Part shown: piece by piece, positions 25,896 through 34,456 of the stretch
How the letters are laid out: each line of letters begins with the position of its first letter
Position numbering within the stretch: the first letter of the stretch is position 1
Source of the DNA: Scatosoma sp045658805
GTDB taxonomy: Bacteria; Bacillota; Clostridia; Christensenellales; Borkfalkiaceae
Reading direction: 5' to 3'
Assembly: GCA_045658805.1 (NCBI GenBank)
Contig: JAZOVQ010000053.1
Span: 1 to 64,000 of the forward strand
DNA length: 64,000 bases
Translations under genes and position numbers: made by a program
The notes under the pieces: generated by a model
What the model was told of the DNA's origin: nothing
Seen by the model: only the letters and a program-made list of their open reading frames with translations
Database searches by the model: none

Positions 25896-26312
25896 CTATG
25901 CCTTGCTGTCTAAAACTTCAAATTCGCATTCCCGTCTAAAGCGTTCAAGCGCACGCAAATACCGCTCGCTTAAGCTTAAATTGTAACGCTGTTTTTCTTC
26001 GTACGACAATCCGTCGTAATAAGCCTTGTCGGTAAGCCGACCGATTGCATCGCTCACTTCGCCCTCGGAAAGGAGCAGTTCTTTCACTTTGAGATAAAAA
26101 TCGTCCTGCTTTTCGCCTGCTATTTTTGCCGAGACCTGCGTTTTAAAAAACTGGCTTGCTTTGCTTTCGTTAAGACCATGCTCCCTGGCTTTTTCTTTTT
26201 TCTCGTGCATTTCCTCTTGGCAATCCGACCAAAATCCGCTTTTCATGCGCGTTTTTGCAAGCCTTGCTTCTTCTCTTAACGTACGTGCCGCCACCTTTAC
26301 AGTTTCCGCCAT
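25896..26312 (-). CDS. Hypothetical helical protein
   Basis: A 138-residue, highly charged, probably all-helical cytoplasmic protein with no signal peptide and no motif I can name. Two thirds of it is Lys/Glu/Arg-rich (EKKEKAREHGLNESKAS, SYEEKQRYNLSLSERY). AAGGAGAGG lies just before the ATG, which supports expression. It follows rpsU after a terminator and has no obvious promoter, so it may depend on read-through. Confidence 0.7.
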   Translation of the reverse strand: MAETVKVAARTLREEARLAKTRMKSGFWSDCQEEMHEKKEKAREHGLNESKASQFFKTQVSAKIAGEKQDDFYLKVKELLLSEGEVSDAIGRLTDKAYYDGLSYEEKQRYNLSLSERYLRALERFRRECEFEVLDSKA

Positions 26313-26353
26313 AACCTCTCCTTTTTAATCATTTCTCGACAATTTTCGCAAAC

Positions 26354-26376
26354 AAAAAAGCTCGCTTTCGCGAGCT
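26354..26376 (-). terminator. Terminator of rpsU
   Basis: Perfect stem AGCTCGC/GCGAGCT (26359-26365 with 26370-26376) with a tetraloop, followed on the minus strand by TTTTTTG. Confidence 0.9.
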
Positions 26377-26383
26377 CTTTCTT

Positions 26384-26560
26384 TTAGTTTCTGCTTCTCT
26401 TTCTTGCAGCTTCCGACTTCTTCTTTCTTCTTACGGAAGGTTTTTCATAAAATTCCTTCTTACGAAGATCGCCGATGATACCGTCACGAGAGCATTTTCT
26501 CTTAAAACGACGCAATGCGCTTTCTACGTTTTCGTTTTCACCTACTTTAACCGTGGACAT
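26384..26560 (-). CDS. rpsU: 30S ribosomal protein S21
   Basis: Small-subunit protein S21, 58 residues. Start at 26560 (MSTVKVGENENVESALRRFK) chosen for the AGGTGAAAA site and family N-terminus. The basic C-terminus KPSVRRKKKSEAARKR is typical. Promoter TTGACA/TATAAT lies about 50 nt upstream; terminator follows directly. Confidence 0.96.
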   Translation of the reverse strand: MSTVKVGENENVESALRRFKRKCSRDGIIGDLRKKEFYEKPSVRRKKKSEAARKRSRN

Positions 26561-26604
26561 TCTTTTCACCTGCCTTTGCCGATGCATTTATTGATTACCA
26601 CGTA

Positions 26605-26633
26605 ATTATAGCAATTTGAAAGTTTTATGTCAA
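26605..26633 (-). promoter_or_regulatory. Promoter of rpsU
   Basis: Perfect consensus TTGACA (26633-26628) and TATAAT (26610-26605), 17-nt spacer, on the minus strand. Confidence 0.9.
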
Positions 26634-26754
26634 GTCTTTTTTTGCCGTTTTTGCAACCTTTTTCCGCTTTTTTATTCTTTTTTCCTTTCCCGAAAAAAAG
26701 TATTTGTCAGCTTTTGACGATTACCGTCAAAATTTGTAGAAAAGCTTTTCCGCC

Positions 26755-27387
26755 TTATTCTACCTGCTCGAAATCTTCAGCGGGGTGCTTGCACCACGGG
26801 CACACGAAATCGGCGGGAAGCTCCTCACCCTCGTGCGTATAACCGCAAATTTTACAAACCCATTTATGCGTTTTCTTTTCGCCTTCCGCCGCCGCGTCCG
26901 TTTTTGCCGCGGGCTTGGGTTTGATATTTTTCAAATAATATTCATACGAAACCGAAGGCTCGTCGGAAAGCTTTTTCGCTTCCGTTACTTCCGCCACGAA
27001 CAGCGTATGCGTGCCGTAATCGTAATGATCAATAACTTTCGCGCTCATTACAGCGTTGGCGCAATCGGAAAGATAATTTAAACCGTTTTCCGTCTTTGCA
27101 TAGCTGCCGCCTGCAAATTTGTCCACGTCCCTGCCCGATGCAAAACCAAATTGTTTAAACACGTCAAACGGCGTCTTTTCCGTCAAGACGGATACGTTTA
27201 ATACCCCCGTCGCGCGCAAAAGCGATTCGGAATAATTCGCTTTATTAACAAACACTACGATACGGTTAGGCTTATCCGTCAACATCATTACCGTATTGAC
27301 AATACAGCCGTTTTGTTTTTGTCCATCCGTCGTCGTCAACATAAACAATCCGTACGTTAATTTGTACATCGCTTCACGTTCAATCAT
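26755..27387 (-). CDS. Flavin reductase-rubredoxin fusion (high-molecular-weight rubredoxin type)
   Basis: A 210-residue fusion. Residues about 1-155 are an FMN-binding split-barrel flavin reductase (YGLFMLTTTDG, GCIVNTVMMLTDKPNR). After an Ala/Lys linker the C-terminal ~40 residues are a rubredoxin with two CxxC pairs, WVCKICGY and FVCPWCKHP, that bind one iron. Such proteins (Hrb of Moorella is the named example) pass electrons to flavodiiron or peroxide/superoxide-detoxifying proteins. Start at 27387 has AAGGAG 9 nt upstream. It lies 24 nt after superoxide reductase in the same unit, so donating electrons to that enzyme is a reasonable inference. Confidence 0.9.
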   Translation of the reverse strand: MIEREAMYKLTYGLFMLTTTDGQKQNGCIVNTVMMLTDKPNRIVVFVNKANYSESLLRATGVLNVSVLTEKTPFDVFKQFGFASGRDVDKFAGGSYAKTENGLNYLSDCANAVMSAKVIDHYDYGTHTLFVAEVTEAKKLSDEPSVSYEYYLKNIKPKPAAKTDAAAEGEKKTHKWVCKICGYTHEGEELPADFVCPWCKHPAEDFEQVE

Positions 27388-27411
27388 ATCATTACGCTCC
27401 TTCAAAGCTTT

Positions 27412-27774
27412 TTATTTGTTTTTCCACGCGCCGTGCAAATTGCAATACGCATACACAGCCACAACCTTTTCCCCTTCGCCAAGCGCGAACTTCACTACGG
27501 GCGCCGCGCCTGCTTGCAAGGTTTTCACTTCGTAACCGTTTTCCTTTTCAACGGCTACCCATTCGATAAGATGCTCCGCCGTCATCGGGTGCGTTACACT
27601 GCCCACCGATACCGTCACTTCGCTGCCGGCCACCGTAACTACGGGTACGTGCTTTTCTACCGCCGCGTCCGTCGTATCAGGTATAACTTCCGTCCAACCA
27701 TCCAATTTTTTTATTTCGCTTAACGACAGCAACGTCTTGCCACATTTATCACATTTGTATATTCTTAAAGCCAT
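27412..27774 (-). CDS. Superoxide reductase (desulfoferrodoxin family)
   Basis: Reduces superoxide to peroxide at a non-haem iron centre; 120 residues. The catalytic centre is complete: Glu40-Lys41-His42 (EKHVP), His62 and His68 in THPMTAEHLIEW, and Cys111-x2-His114 (CNLHG). The N-terminal desulforedoxin-like site has only one pair, Cys8 and Cys11 (YKCDKCGK). The later adjacent CC pair of true desulfoferrodoxins is missing, so centre I is probably lost or altered. AGGAGG precedes the ATG. First gene of a two-gene oxidative-stress unit with the rubredoxin fusion; this supports an anaerobe. Confidence 0.95.
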   Translation of the reverse strand: MALRIYKCDKCGKTLLSLSEIKKLDGWTEVIPDTTDAAVEKHVPVVTVAGSEVTVSVGSVTHPMTAEHLIEWVAVEKENGYEVKTLQAGAAPVVKFALGEGEKVVAVYAYCNLHGAWKNK

Positions 27775-27820
27775 AATTTTTTTCCTCCTGTTATCCTTAA
27801 TAGGATTTAATCTTATTTAG

Positions 27821-27849
27821 ATTATAACATATAATTTAACGTATGTCAA
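27821..27849 (-). promoter_or_regulatory. Promoter and palindromic operator of the superoxide reductase operon
   Basis: Minus-strand TTGACA (27849-27844) and TATAAT (27826-27821), 17-nt spacer. A perfect palindrome, ATTATA-ACA-TATAAT (27821-27835), overlaps the -10 box. It resembles PerR/Fur-type boxes in composition but not exactly in spacing. Two weaker inverted repeats follow in the leader. Confidence 0.75.
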
Positions 27850-27908
27850 CAGTTTTTGTAAAATTTCTCAAAAAAATTTATTGCGTTGGTTTTTAGCTTT
27901 ATCGGTTG

Positions 27909-28715
27909 TTAATTGCAGCCGTATTTATACAGCAATTCCTCGACGTATTGTAAAGCGTCAAGAAGCTCGGTTTCCGTTTGATAATCCTTTTGATAGGCCT
28001 CCAATAAAATAGCGCCGTCAAACCCGACGTCTTTCAGGCGTTTGATAAGAGTGGCAAAATCGAACGAACCCTTTCCAGGCAGGCACATTTTGCCCATATC
28101 GTCAATATCGGAAACGTGCGCGTACGCTATGCGCGAGGACATTTCGTTGAGATATTCCTCATAACCAAACCCCGAAATGCGCGCTTGCTTAATATCCAAA
28201 ACCCCTCGTAAATCGGGGACGTATTTGATCATTTCGTTAAACACGCCAGGGCGGTTATAGGTGGACCATTCGACGTTTTCCAAGCACAGCGTTACGCCGT
28301 CGCGTTGACAAGCGTCAAAGACCTCGGCAAGCCCCTTGCCCATTCTTTCAAAATTGTCGTTGGCAGGATTGCGCGCCGCGCGTTTGTATCTCGCCGTTCC
28401 GTGAAAGGTATAATAGGGCGCGCCTAAAATTTTCGCCGCCGTACTCACCTTTTTCAGCATAGCAAACGCGTCCGCTTTTACCCGCGCATGCTCGGCAAAC
28501 AGCTGCGGCTCGAAATGGGAATTTAAAATATGCACCGAGTTCACGAAAACGTCACCCTTGCGCTGTAATAACAATTCGGCAAAATCCTGCTCGTATTCGC
28601 AATAGGACGTAAGGAAAACCTCGGCGGTTTTCACCCCCGAATCCGCTAAATACGCCAAAGCGTCCTCATTGTTTCGCCGTAAAAACAGCGACGCTGTCGA
28701 TATCCCTGCGCGCAT
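27909..28715 (-). CDS. Sugar phosphate isomerase/epimerase-like TIM-barrel protein
   Basis: AP-endonuclease-2/xylose-isomerase-like family, 268 residues. Likely metal ligands of the barrel are visible as CLENVEW (Glu), LDIKQAR (Asp), AYAHVSDID and LPGKGSFDF (His/Asp) and ILLEAYQ (Glu). Substrate cannot be told. It is the last gene of a five-gene minus-strand run after nitroreductase, 17 nt apart, with AGGAAGT before the ATG. Confidence 0.85.
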   Translation of the reverse strand: MRAGISTASLFLRRNNEDALAYLADSGVKTAEVFLTSYCEYEQDFAELLLQRKGDVFVNSVHILNSHFEPQLFAEHARVKADAFAMLKKVSTAAKILGAPYYTFHGTARYKRAARNPANDNFERMGKGLAEVFDACQRDGVTLCLENVEWSTYNRPGVFNEMIKYVPDLRGVLDIKQARISGFGYEEYLNEMSSRIAYAHVSDIDDMGKMCLPGKGSFDFATLIKRLKDVGFDGAILLEAYQKDYQTETELLDALQYVEELLYKYGCN

Positions 28716-28732
28716 ACTTCCTCTCCGCTACG

Positions 28733-29263
28733 TTAGTCGATATAATACACTCGGTTTTCCTTTCTCGGCTTCACCGCAGGAATTTCACCGTCGGGATAAC
28801 CAATAATACAATTACCGATCCCCTCGTATTCCCCTTCAATACCCAAGTTTTTCAAAAACGCTTTCCATTCAGGCTTTTCAAAAGTTTCTTTGGCTCTATG
28901 AATCCAACAGCTGCCCAAACCCAAAGCGTTTGCGGCAAGCATCATATTTTCCATTACAAGCGAGCCGTCGTACACGTACGTATGCGCGCTCTTATCCGCC
29001 AAAACCACCAACACTACGGGTGCGCCGTAAAAAGGATCGCGGCGGCCGAAAGGATCGGCGCCGGCGTTTATCTTCGACAATTCGTCACGAATTTCTTTGT
29101 TGGTAACTGCCAAAATGATAGGCGCTTGCTTATTCAGCCCCGACGGAGCATGAAGACCTGCTTGGATAATTTGTTCGATAAGCGCCTTATCGACGGGCTT
29201 ATCGGTGTATTTTTTCACGCTAACGCGCGAAAGCATATTTTGCAACACAACGTTTTCTTGCAT
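28733..29263 (-). CDS. Nitroreductase family protein
   Basis: FMN-dependent NAD(P)H oxidoreductase, 176 residues. The N-terminus RVSVKKYTDKPVD, the FMN-binding HAPSGLNKQAPI segment and GLGSCWIHRAKE are typical of the family. The physiological substrate is unknown. AAGGAGAG precedes the ATG; it starts 11 nt after luxS. Confidence 0.9.
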   Translation of the reverse strand: MQENVVLQNMLSRVSVKKYTDKPVDKALIEQIIQAGLHAPSGLNKQAPIILAVTNKEIRDELSKINAGADPFGRRDPFYGAPVVLVVLADKSAHTYVYDGSLVMENMMLAANALGLGSCWIHRAKETFEKPEWKAFLKNLGIEGEYEGIGNCIIGYPDGEIPAVKPRKENRVYYID

Positions 29264-29274
29264 ACCGCTCTCCT

Positions 29275-29736
29275 TTATTTTTTATATTCCATATCGGCAG
29301 GCGTCCAATTTTGCAACACTTCGCACATGGCTTTGCCTTCCGCTTTTGCACCAACCAAATCGTGATCGAGATAATTGCCGCATTCCTCTTTCTTGTTGCC
29401 AGGAATATCCCCCTCAAAATCACGCACCATAGCAAACGCGTTTTTCGTCAACGTAATGGCGTCCGCATAGCTCACTTTATCACGGAGTAAGACGTAAAAA
29501 CCCGTTCTACAACCCATCGGACCTACGTAAATTACGTCATCCGCCCATTGGCTGTTTCTTGCGTACGTAGCGAAAATATGCTCTATCGTATGCGCGGCGC
29601 TCGGCGAAAGATAATCCCCACCGTTGGGCAGCTTCATACGCACGTCGTAGGTCACTACGTCCCCGTCGATACGCGAAACGTACATACCTCTTTCAAGCAA
29701 ATCGTGATTGACGGTAAAGCTTGCTATCTTCTTCAT
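29275..29736 (-). CDS. luxS: S-ribosylhomocysteine lyase
   Basis: Cleaves S-ribosylhomocysteine to homocysteine and the AI-2 precursor in the activated methyl cycle; 153 residues. Metal ligands His49 and His53 (HTIEH) and Cys119 (EECGNY), and catalytic Cys76 in GPMGCRTGFY, are intact. Start at 29736 has GAGGAG close upstream; a longer reading adds nine residues without support. No pfs gene is in the window. Confidence 0.96.
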   Translation of the reverse strand: MKKIASFTVNHDLLERGMYVSRIDGDVVTYDVRMKLPNGGDYLSPSAAHTIEHIFATYARNSQWADDVIYVGPMGCRTGFYVLLRDKVSYADAITLTKNAFAMVRDFEGDIPGNKKEECGNYLDHDLVGAKAEGKAMCEVLQNWTPADMEYKK

Positions 29737-29784
29737 ATTCTTCTCCTCTTTGCGCAATTTCACTTCCGTTTTTAAACATGATTT

Positions 29785-30765
29785 TTAAAATAAACCCTTA
29801 AATGCAGGGGGCAGGGGCGAGGTTATCGAAATAATTTCGCCCGTATCGGGGTGCATAAATTCCAACCTCGAAGCATGCAATCCCAAACGCCCAATGGGGG
29901 TTTTAGGGTGCCCGTATTTTTCATCGCCTACTACGGGCGTATTCATTGTTTGCATGTGTACACGAATTTGATTTTTTCTGCCCGTGTCGATTTTCACCTT
30001 CAACAAAGCGTATCCGTTGCCTGTTTTCACCGTTTCATAATGCGTAATTGCCTTTTGTCCCGACGGGTCTTGCGTCGAATACATTAAATGGTTTTTATTC
30101 TCCTTTAAATAGCTGGTAATCGTACCGGATTTTTCAGCGGGAACTCCCTCAACCAAAGCGTGATATTCACGCGCGCTAACCAATTCATTCCACTTCATTT
30201 TCATTTTAGAATGAATTTTGATATCCTTCGCAAACACCAAAACACCCGACGTTTCTTTGTCTATGCGGTGCAACAAAAAGGGACGGGAGCTTTTATCGCG
30301 CGCTTGGAAATGAGCCAAAAGCTGTGCGTATGCGCTGTCCGTTTCCGTATCGCTTTCCACCGAAAGCAAACCAACGGGTTTATCAACGGCAATAAAATCG
30401 TTATCCTCGTATAAAATTTTCAAAGAAAATCTCGGTGCGCGAGCAGGCGCGGCCTTTTTCACCGCCATTCTCGGCGCTTTCATAGGCTCTGGTGCTTCCC
30501 CTTCCTTAACGGGACGCTTGGAAAGCTTCACTTCGTCGTCCTTTGCAAGCGGAAAGTTATACTGCGTAACCACGCTTCCGTTGACAAGCACCTGCCGACG
30601 GACAAGCAAAGATTTTACGTTGTTTCTCGACGTATTGCATTTGCGGAGCAAAAACTCCATCAGCTCGTCACTGTGGTTCACTTTATACGTTGCCGAGGGC
30701 TTTGCTTGCACTTCATCTCGTACCTGCCCCCTACGTACGCCTTGTTTTTCACCTCTACGTTGCAT
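29785..30765 (-). CDS. RluA/RluD family pseudouridine synthase
   Basis: Converts uridine to pseudouridine in rRNA or tRNA; 326 residues. An S4-like RNA-binding segment (about 35-85; LLRKCNTSRNNVKSLLVRRQ) is followed by the catalytic domain with HRIDKETSGVLVFAK, whose Asp is the nucleophile, and the RKNQIRVHM motif. Start at 30765 gives AGAGG a 7-nt spacing; an ATG six nt upstream would be too close. The basic Ala/Pro linker between domains is long. Confidence 0.93.
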   Translation of the reverse strand: MQRRGEKQGVRRGQVRDEVQAKPSATYKVNHSDELMEFLLRKCNTSRNNVKSLLVRRQVLVNGSVVTQYNFPLAKDDEVKLSKRPVKEGEAPEPMKAPRMAVKKAAPARAPRFSLKILYEDNDFIAVDKPVGLLSVESDTETDSAYAQLLAHFQARDKSSRPFLLHRIDKETSGVLVFAKDIKIHSKMKMKWNELVSAREYHALVEGVPAEKSGTITSYLKENKNHLMYSTQDPSGQKAITHYETVKTGNGYALLKVKIDTGRKNQIRVHMQTMNTPVVGDEKYGHPKTPIGRLGLHASRLEFMHPDTGEIISITSPLPPAFKGLF

Positions 30766-30785
30766 AACCATTCCTCTTTATATCC

Positions 30786-31481
30786 TTAACAACAATGTAT
30801 AAAATGCGCAAAAATTTTACGGCTTTTCGCATCCACGTCAAAGGAGCGTTCAGGATGCCATTGCACACCCACAAAATATCTGCGTCCAGGCATATAAACC
30901 GCCTCAATGATACCGTCCGCCGCCTGCGCCATAATTTCCAAACCTTCGCCAAGCTTTTTCACCGCTTGGTGGTGCCAACTGTTAATGGCAATGCTATCCT
31001 CTTCTAACACTCCGTAAAAAGGCGTTCCGTGCATAATGGAAATATCATGCGAAGTCTCGGTATGCGGATGTTCTTGACGGTGTACAAGCGTCGTTTGAAT
31101 GGACGCATTAAGGTCTTGATACAACGAACCGCCCAACGCTACGTTTAAAAATTGCATACCGCGGCAAACCCCTAAAATGGGCTTTTTGGAAGCAAAAATG
31201 CGCCCGAAAGCCAAGCTTTCAAATTCATCTCGAAGCGGTTGAATTTGTCCGCATAAATCGGTTTTTTCCTCACCGTACAAAGCAGGCGAAACGTCCTCTC
31301 CGCCGATAAATATAAAACCGTCGCACAACCCGACAAAGCGGTCGATATTTTCCACTTCCTTGGTATAAGGCAAAGCGATTACCATGCCGCCCGAAAGTTC
31401 AATTGCGTGCACGTATTCCTGCGGAATAAAGGATTTTCCTTCGCTGTCCACCGCCGCAATAATACCTATCATTTTTTTCAT
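30786..31481 (-). CDS. Gamma-glutamyl-GABA hydrolase-like class I glutamine amidotransferase
   Basis: Peptidase C26 / PuuD-like family, 231 residues. The catalytic triad is visible as GVCRGMQ (Cys nucleophile) and QWHPER (His and Glu), with GGEDVSP in the oxyanion region. These enzymes cleave gamma-glutamyl bonds, for example in putrescine breakdown; no other puu genes are nearby, so the substrate is open. First gene of the run down to 27909. Confidence 0.9.
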   Translation of the reverse strand: MKKMIGIIAAVDSEGKSFIPQEYVHAIELSGGMVIALPYTKEVENIDRFVGLCDGFIFIGGEDVSPALYGEEKTDLCGQIQPLRDEFESLAFGRIFASKKPILGVCRGMQFLNVALGGSLYQDLNASIQTTLVHRQEHPHTETSHDISIMHGTPFYGVLEEDSIAINSWHHQAVKKLGEGLEIMAQAADGIIEAVYMPGRRYFVGVQWHPERSFDVDAKSRKIFAHFIHCC

Positions 31482-31500
31482 ATCTAATTTCTTCTCCCTC

Positions 31501-31549
31501 TATACTTTCCTTCAAAGAAAAGTATACCGCATTTTCGAAATTTTGTCAA
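31501..31549 (-). promoter_or_regulatory. Promoter and inverted repeat upstream of the amidotransferase-luxS run
   Basis: Minus-strand TTGACA (31549-31544) and TATACT (31526-31521), 17-nt spacer. An inverted repeat TATACTTT/AAAGTATA (31501-31508 with 31519-31526) includes the -10 box and start site and could be an operator. Confidence 0.8.
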
Positions 31550-31558
31550 TGCAAAAAT

Positions 31559-31590
31559 AAAAAAAAGCGGTTGTTTTTTACAACAACCGC
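31559..31590 (-). terminator. Terminator of the P-type ATPase gene
   Basis: Perfect stem GCGGTTGT/ACAACCGC (31567-31574 with 31583-31590), followed on the minus strand by a run of eight T. Confidence 0.9.
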
Positions 31591-31601
31591 CCTTCTTTTT
31601 A

Positions 31602-34214
31602 TCAGTTACCAGCCTTAATCAAGCCAAACGCTTTTGCAAGCTCCATTACCACAAGGGGAACAAGCGTTAAACCCAACCCCAAGAGATACATTTGCCAAGG
31701 CAACGTAATCAAGCCGAAAGCAATGCCGACAGGAGTGAACAACACCAACGCTACCAATGCAAAGGATACCAACGCCGCCAAATTCAACGTGCGGTTACCA
31801 AAGAAGCCAATTTTGAACAGCGATTTGTCCGAACGCATATTGTACGCCTGCACAATTTGCGACAACGCAAGCGTCATAAATGCCAACGTTTGACCGCCTT
31901 CAAGGCTGTCGGTATACCACCTGCCAACCTTAAACGCAATCAACGACAACGCGCCGAACATAATACCCAAAAGCACTACTCTCACACCCAAACCGTGCGC
32001 AAAAATGCCCTCGTTTTTGGGTTTGGGCTTGCGTTGCATTACGTCGCTTTCCACCGCTTCCATACCAAGCGCAATAGCAGGCAAACTGTCCGTTACAAGG
32101 TTTATCCACAACAATTGCATGGACAACAACGGCGTAACGTGCCATAACAACATTGCCGTAAATACCGTTACCACTTCACCGATATTCGTACCCAACAAGA
32201 AGCCGACTACTTTGCGAATGTTTGCGTAAATACCGCGCCCTTGCTTTACCGCCTCTACAATCGTTGCAAAGTTATCGTCCGTTAACGTCATATCCGCCGC
32301 GCCCTTGGCTACGTCCGTACCCGTAATACCCATAGCGCAACCGATGTCCGCCGCCTTTAATGCAGGCGCGTCGTTTACACCGTCCCCCGTCATGGATACC
32401 ACTTTACCTTTTCTCTGCCAAGCCTTTACGATACGGATTTTATTTTCAGGCGAAACACGCGCGTATACGGAAATACTTTCCACAGCGAGGTCCAATTCCT
32501 CTTCGCTCATTGCGTCCAATTCCGCGCCCGTAATCGCCTTATCACCGTCCAATAAAATGCCCAATTCTTTTGCAATTGCCGATGCGGTTACAACGTGGTC
32601 GCCCGTAATCATAACAGGTTTAATACCTGCTTCACGGCATACGCGCACCGCTTCCTTGGCTTCGGCTCTAGGAGGGTCAATCATACCCACAAGCCCCATA
32701 AACGTCAAGCCGTTTTCCAAGCTTTCGCTCGTCAAGGTTTCAGGAATTTCTTCAATTTCCTTATACCCAACTGCCAAAACACGCAAGGCGTTGGCGCTCA
32801 TTTCTTCACAAACCTTGCCAGCCGTCACAAAATCACCGATAGCGCAACGCTTTTCCATAACGTCAAACGCGCCCTTAACGATAACAATTTTCTTGCCGTC
32901 AATTACGTTAATGGTACTCATTAACTTACGGTCGGAATCGAAAGGCAAACCGCCCAAGCGAGGATACGTTTCGTTTAAAGCGTCCTTATACAAGCCGTTT
33001 TTATACGCCGCGTATACAATTGCCGTTTCGGTGGGATCGCCAAGATGCGTTTCCTTTCCGTCCTCTACCACAACCGAGCCGTCACAACACAGCGTACCAT
33101 ACGTAAGCAATTTTTTCACGCTGTCGGCAACGTCCGAAGTAACGTCCGCCACGCCTTCACCGTCCACGTACGTTTTGACAAGCGTCATACGGTTCATCGT
33201 CAACGTACCCGTTTTGTCCGAACAAATAATGGACGCGCTGCCCAACGTTTCTACCGCAGGCAAACGGCGAATAATTGCGTTCTTTTTTACCATGCGCTGT
33301 ACACCGATAGAAAGCACGATAGTGACAATGGCAGGCAAGCCTTCAGGGATTGCCGATACCGCCAAAGATACCGCCGTCATGAAAATTTCCAACGGGGGAA
33401 TATCATTCAATATACCGATAAGGAAAATAACCGCGCACGCGCCAAGCGCCAAGAAACCAAGATATTTCCCAAGCTTCGCCAGCTTTTGCTGTAAAGGCGT
33501 TTGCGTATTGTCTTCGCCCGCCAACAAATTGGCAATTTTACCCATTTCGGTATCCATACCCGTAGCCGTTACCACAGCCGTTGCCGTACCGTAGGTGATA
33601 CTGCACCCAGAGAAAACCATATTGTGTCTATCCCCTAAAGGCGCGTCCTCTTTTACCTCTGCCAAAGCATCCTTTTCGCTGGGAACGGATTCCCCCGTCA
33701 ACGCCGATTCCTCACTCTTTAAGCTAATGCTTTTAAGCAATCTTGCATCGGCAGGCACAAAATCCCCTGCTTCCAACAAAATAATATCCCCAGGCACAAG
33801 CTCACTGGCATCAACAAACTGTTCCTTGCCGTTTCGTATCACGCGCGCGTGCGGCGCGGACATATTTTTTAATGCATCCAACGCTTTTTCCGCTTTGCTT
33901 TCCTGCGCTACGCCCATTACCGCGTTCAAAACGACAATAAGCAAAATCAATGCAGGTTCGAAAAATTCTTTAGGATTTTTCTCGATACAAGCAATAACAA
34001 AGGAAACGCCTGCTGCCAACAGCAAAATGATAATCATTACGTCCTTAAACTGCTCGAAAAAGCGTTGCAAATTGCTCTTTTTCTTCTTTTCACGCAGTTT
34101 GTTTTCGCCATATTTTGCACGCTTTTGCGCAATTTGTTCGTCGGTCAAGCCAACGGCAACGTTGCTTTCAAAATGCCGCAAAATTGTTTCTTCATTGTTA
34201 CAATGCGCTTTCAT
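31602..34214 (-). CDS. P-type cation-transporting ATPase, probable Mn2+ (or Ca2+) exporter
   Basis: P2-type ATPase of 870 residues resembling calcium pumps. It has the N-terminal cation ATPase domain, the actuator loop TGES, the phosphorylation site CSDKTGTLT, the TGD and GDGVNDAPAL motifs, and membrane segment 4 with AIPEGLPAIV. Sequence alone suggests Ca2+, but the leader carries an aptamer of the yybP-ykoY manganese class. That riboswitch is known to control Mn2+ exporters, including P-type ATPases, so Mn2+ export is the better inference. AAGGAG precedes the ATG. Monocistronic, with its own promoter, riboswitch and terminator. Confidence 0.92.
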   Translation of the reverse strand: MKAHCNNEETILRHFESNVAVGLTDEQIAQKRAKYGENKLREKKKKSNLQRFFEQFKDVMIIILLLAAGVSFVIACIEKNPKEFFEPALILLIVVLNAVMGVAQESKAEKALDALKNMSAPHARVIRNGKEQFVDASELVPGDIILLEAGDFVPADARLLKSISLKSEESALTGESVPSEKDALAEVKEDAPLGDRHNMVFSGCSITYGTATAVVTATGMDTEMGKIANLLAGEDNTQTPLQQKLAKLGKYLGFLALGACAVIFLIGILNDIPPLEIFMTAVSLAVSAIPEGLPAIVTIVLSIGVQRMVKKNAIIRRLPAVETLGSASIICSDKTGTLTMNRMTLVKTYVDGEGVADVTSDVADSVKKLLTYGTLCCDGSVVVEDGKETHLGDPTETAIVYAAYKNGLYKDALNETYPRLGGLPFDSDRKLMSTINVIDGKKIVIVKGAFDVMEKRCAIGDFVTAGKVCEEMSANALRVLAVGYKEIEEIPETLTSESLENGLTFMGLVGMIDPPRAEAKEAVRVCREAGIKPVMITGDHVVTASAIAKELGILLDGDKAITGAELDAMSEEELDLAVESISVYARVSPENKIRIVKAWQRKGKVVSMTGDGVNDAPALKAADIGCAMGITGTDVAKGAADMTLTDDNFATIVEAVKQGRGIYANIRKVVGFLLGTNIGEVVTVFTAMLLWHVTPLLSMQLLWINLVTDSLPAIALGMEAVESDVMQRKPKPKNEGIFAHGLGVRVVLLGIMFGALSLIAFKVGRWYTDSLEGGQTLAFMTLALSQIVQAYNMRSDKSLFKIGFFGNRTLNLAALVSFALVALVLFTPVGIAFGLITLPWQMYLLGLGLTLVPLVVMELAKAFGLIKAGN

Positions 34215-34286
34215 ATTTTTCCTACTCCTTTTGAGTGTTTTTACCTTAATATATATGTTTCAACTGTCAAGTATCCGCTTTTTTAC

Positions 34287-34319
34287 AAAAAAATCCAAGC
34301 GAGTTGGCTACGCTTGGAT
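34287..34319 (-). terminator. Riboswitch expression platform (intrinsic terminator)
   Basis: Perfect stem ATCCAAGCG/CGCTTGGAT (34293-34301 with 34311-34319), followed on the minus strand by seven T. It lies between the aptamer and the ATPase start, where premature termination would be controlled. Confidence 0.85.
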
Positions 34320-34331
34320 ATCTTTTTTGTG

Positions 34332-34450
34332 TATAGAAACCCCGTATAGCCTTTCAGTTATACGTAAGTCTCGCAATTTAAAACAAGCCAGATGCAACAT
34401 CGAGTTTGTTGACTTGTTCCGCTAACGCGGTTACTACTCCCTTACGGAAT
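34332..34450 (-). ncRNA. yybP-ykoY manganese riboswitch aptamer
   Basis: On the minus strand the leader carries AAGGGAGTAG (34443-34434) and GCGAGACTTACG, the two conserved loops of the yybP-ykoY (Mn2+) riboswitch. CGTAAG near the 5' end pairs with CTTACG near the 3' end as helix P1. The intervening GTCAAC segment and helices fit the class. It starts a few nt after a consensus promoter and is followed by a terminator and a P-type ATPase gene, a known target type. Confidence 0.85.
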
Positions 34451-34456
34451 ACAATC

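Noticed and set aside
29275..29736. luxS as evidence for a quorum-sensing locus
   Set aside because: No AI-2 receptor or processing genes are nearby; a metabolic role in the methyl cycle is sufficient.
31602..34214. Plain calcium ATPase call
   Set aside because: The motifs alone fit, but the manganese riboswitch upstream makes Mn2+ export more likely; left open as an alternative.
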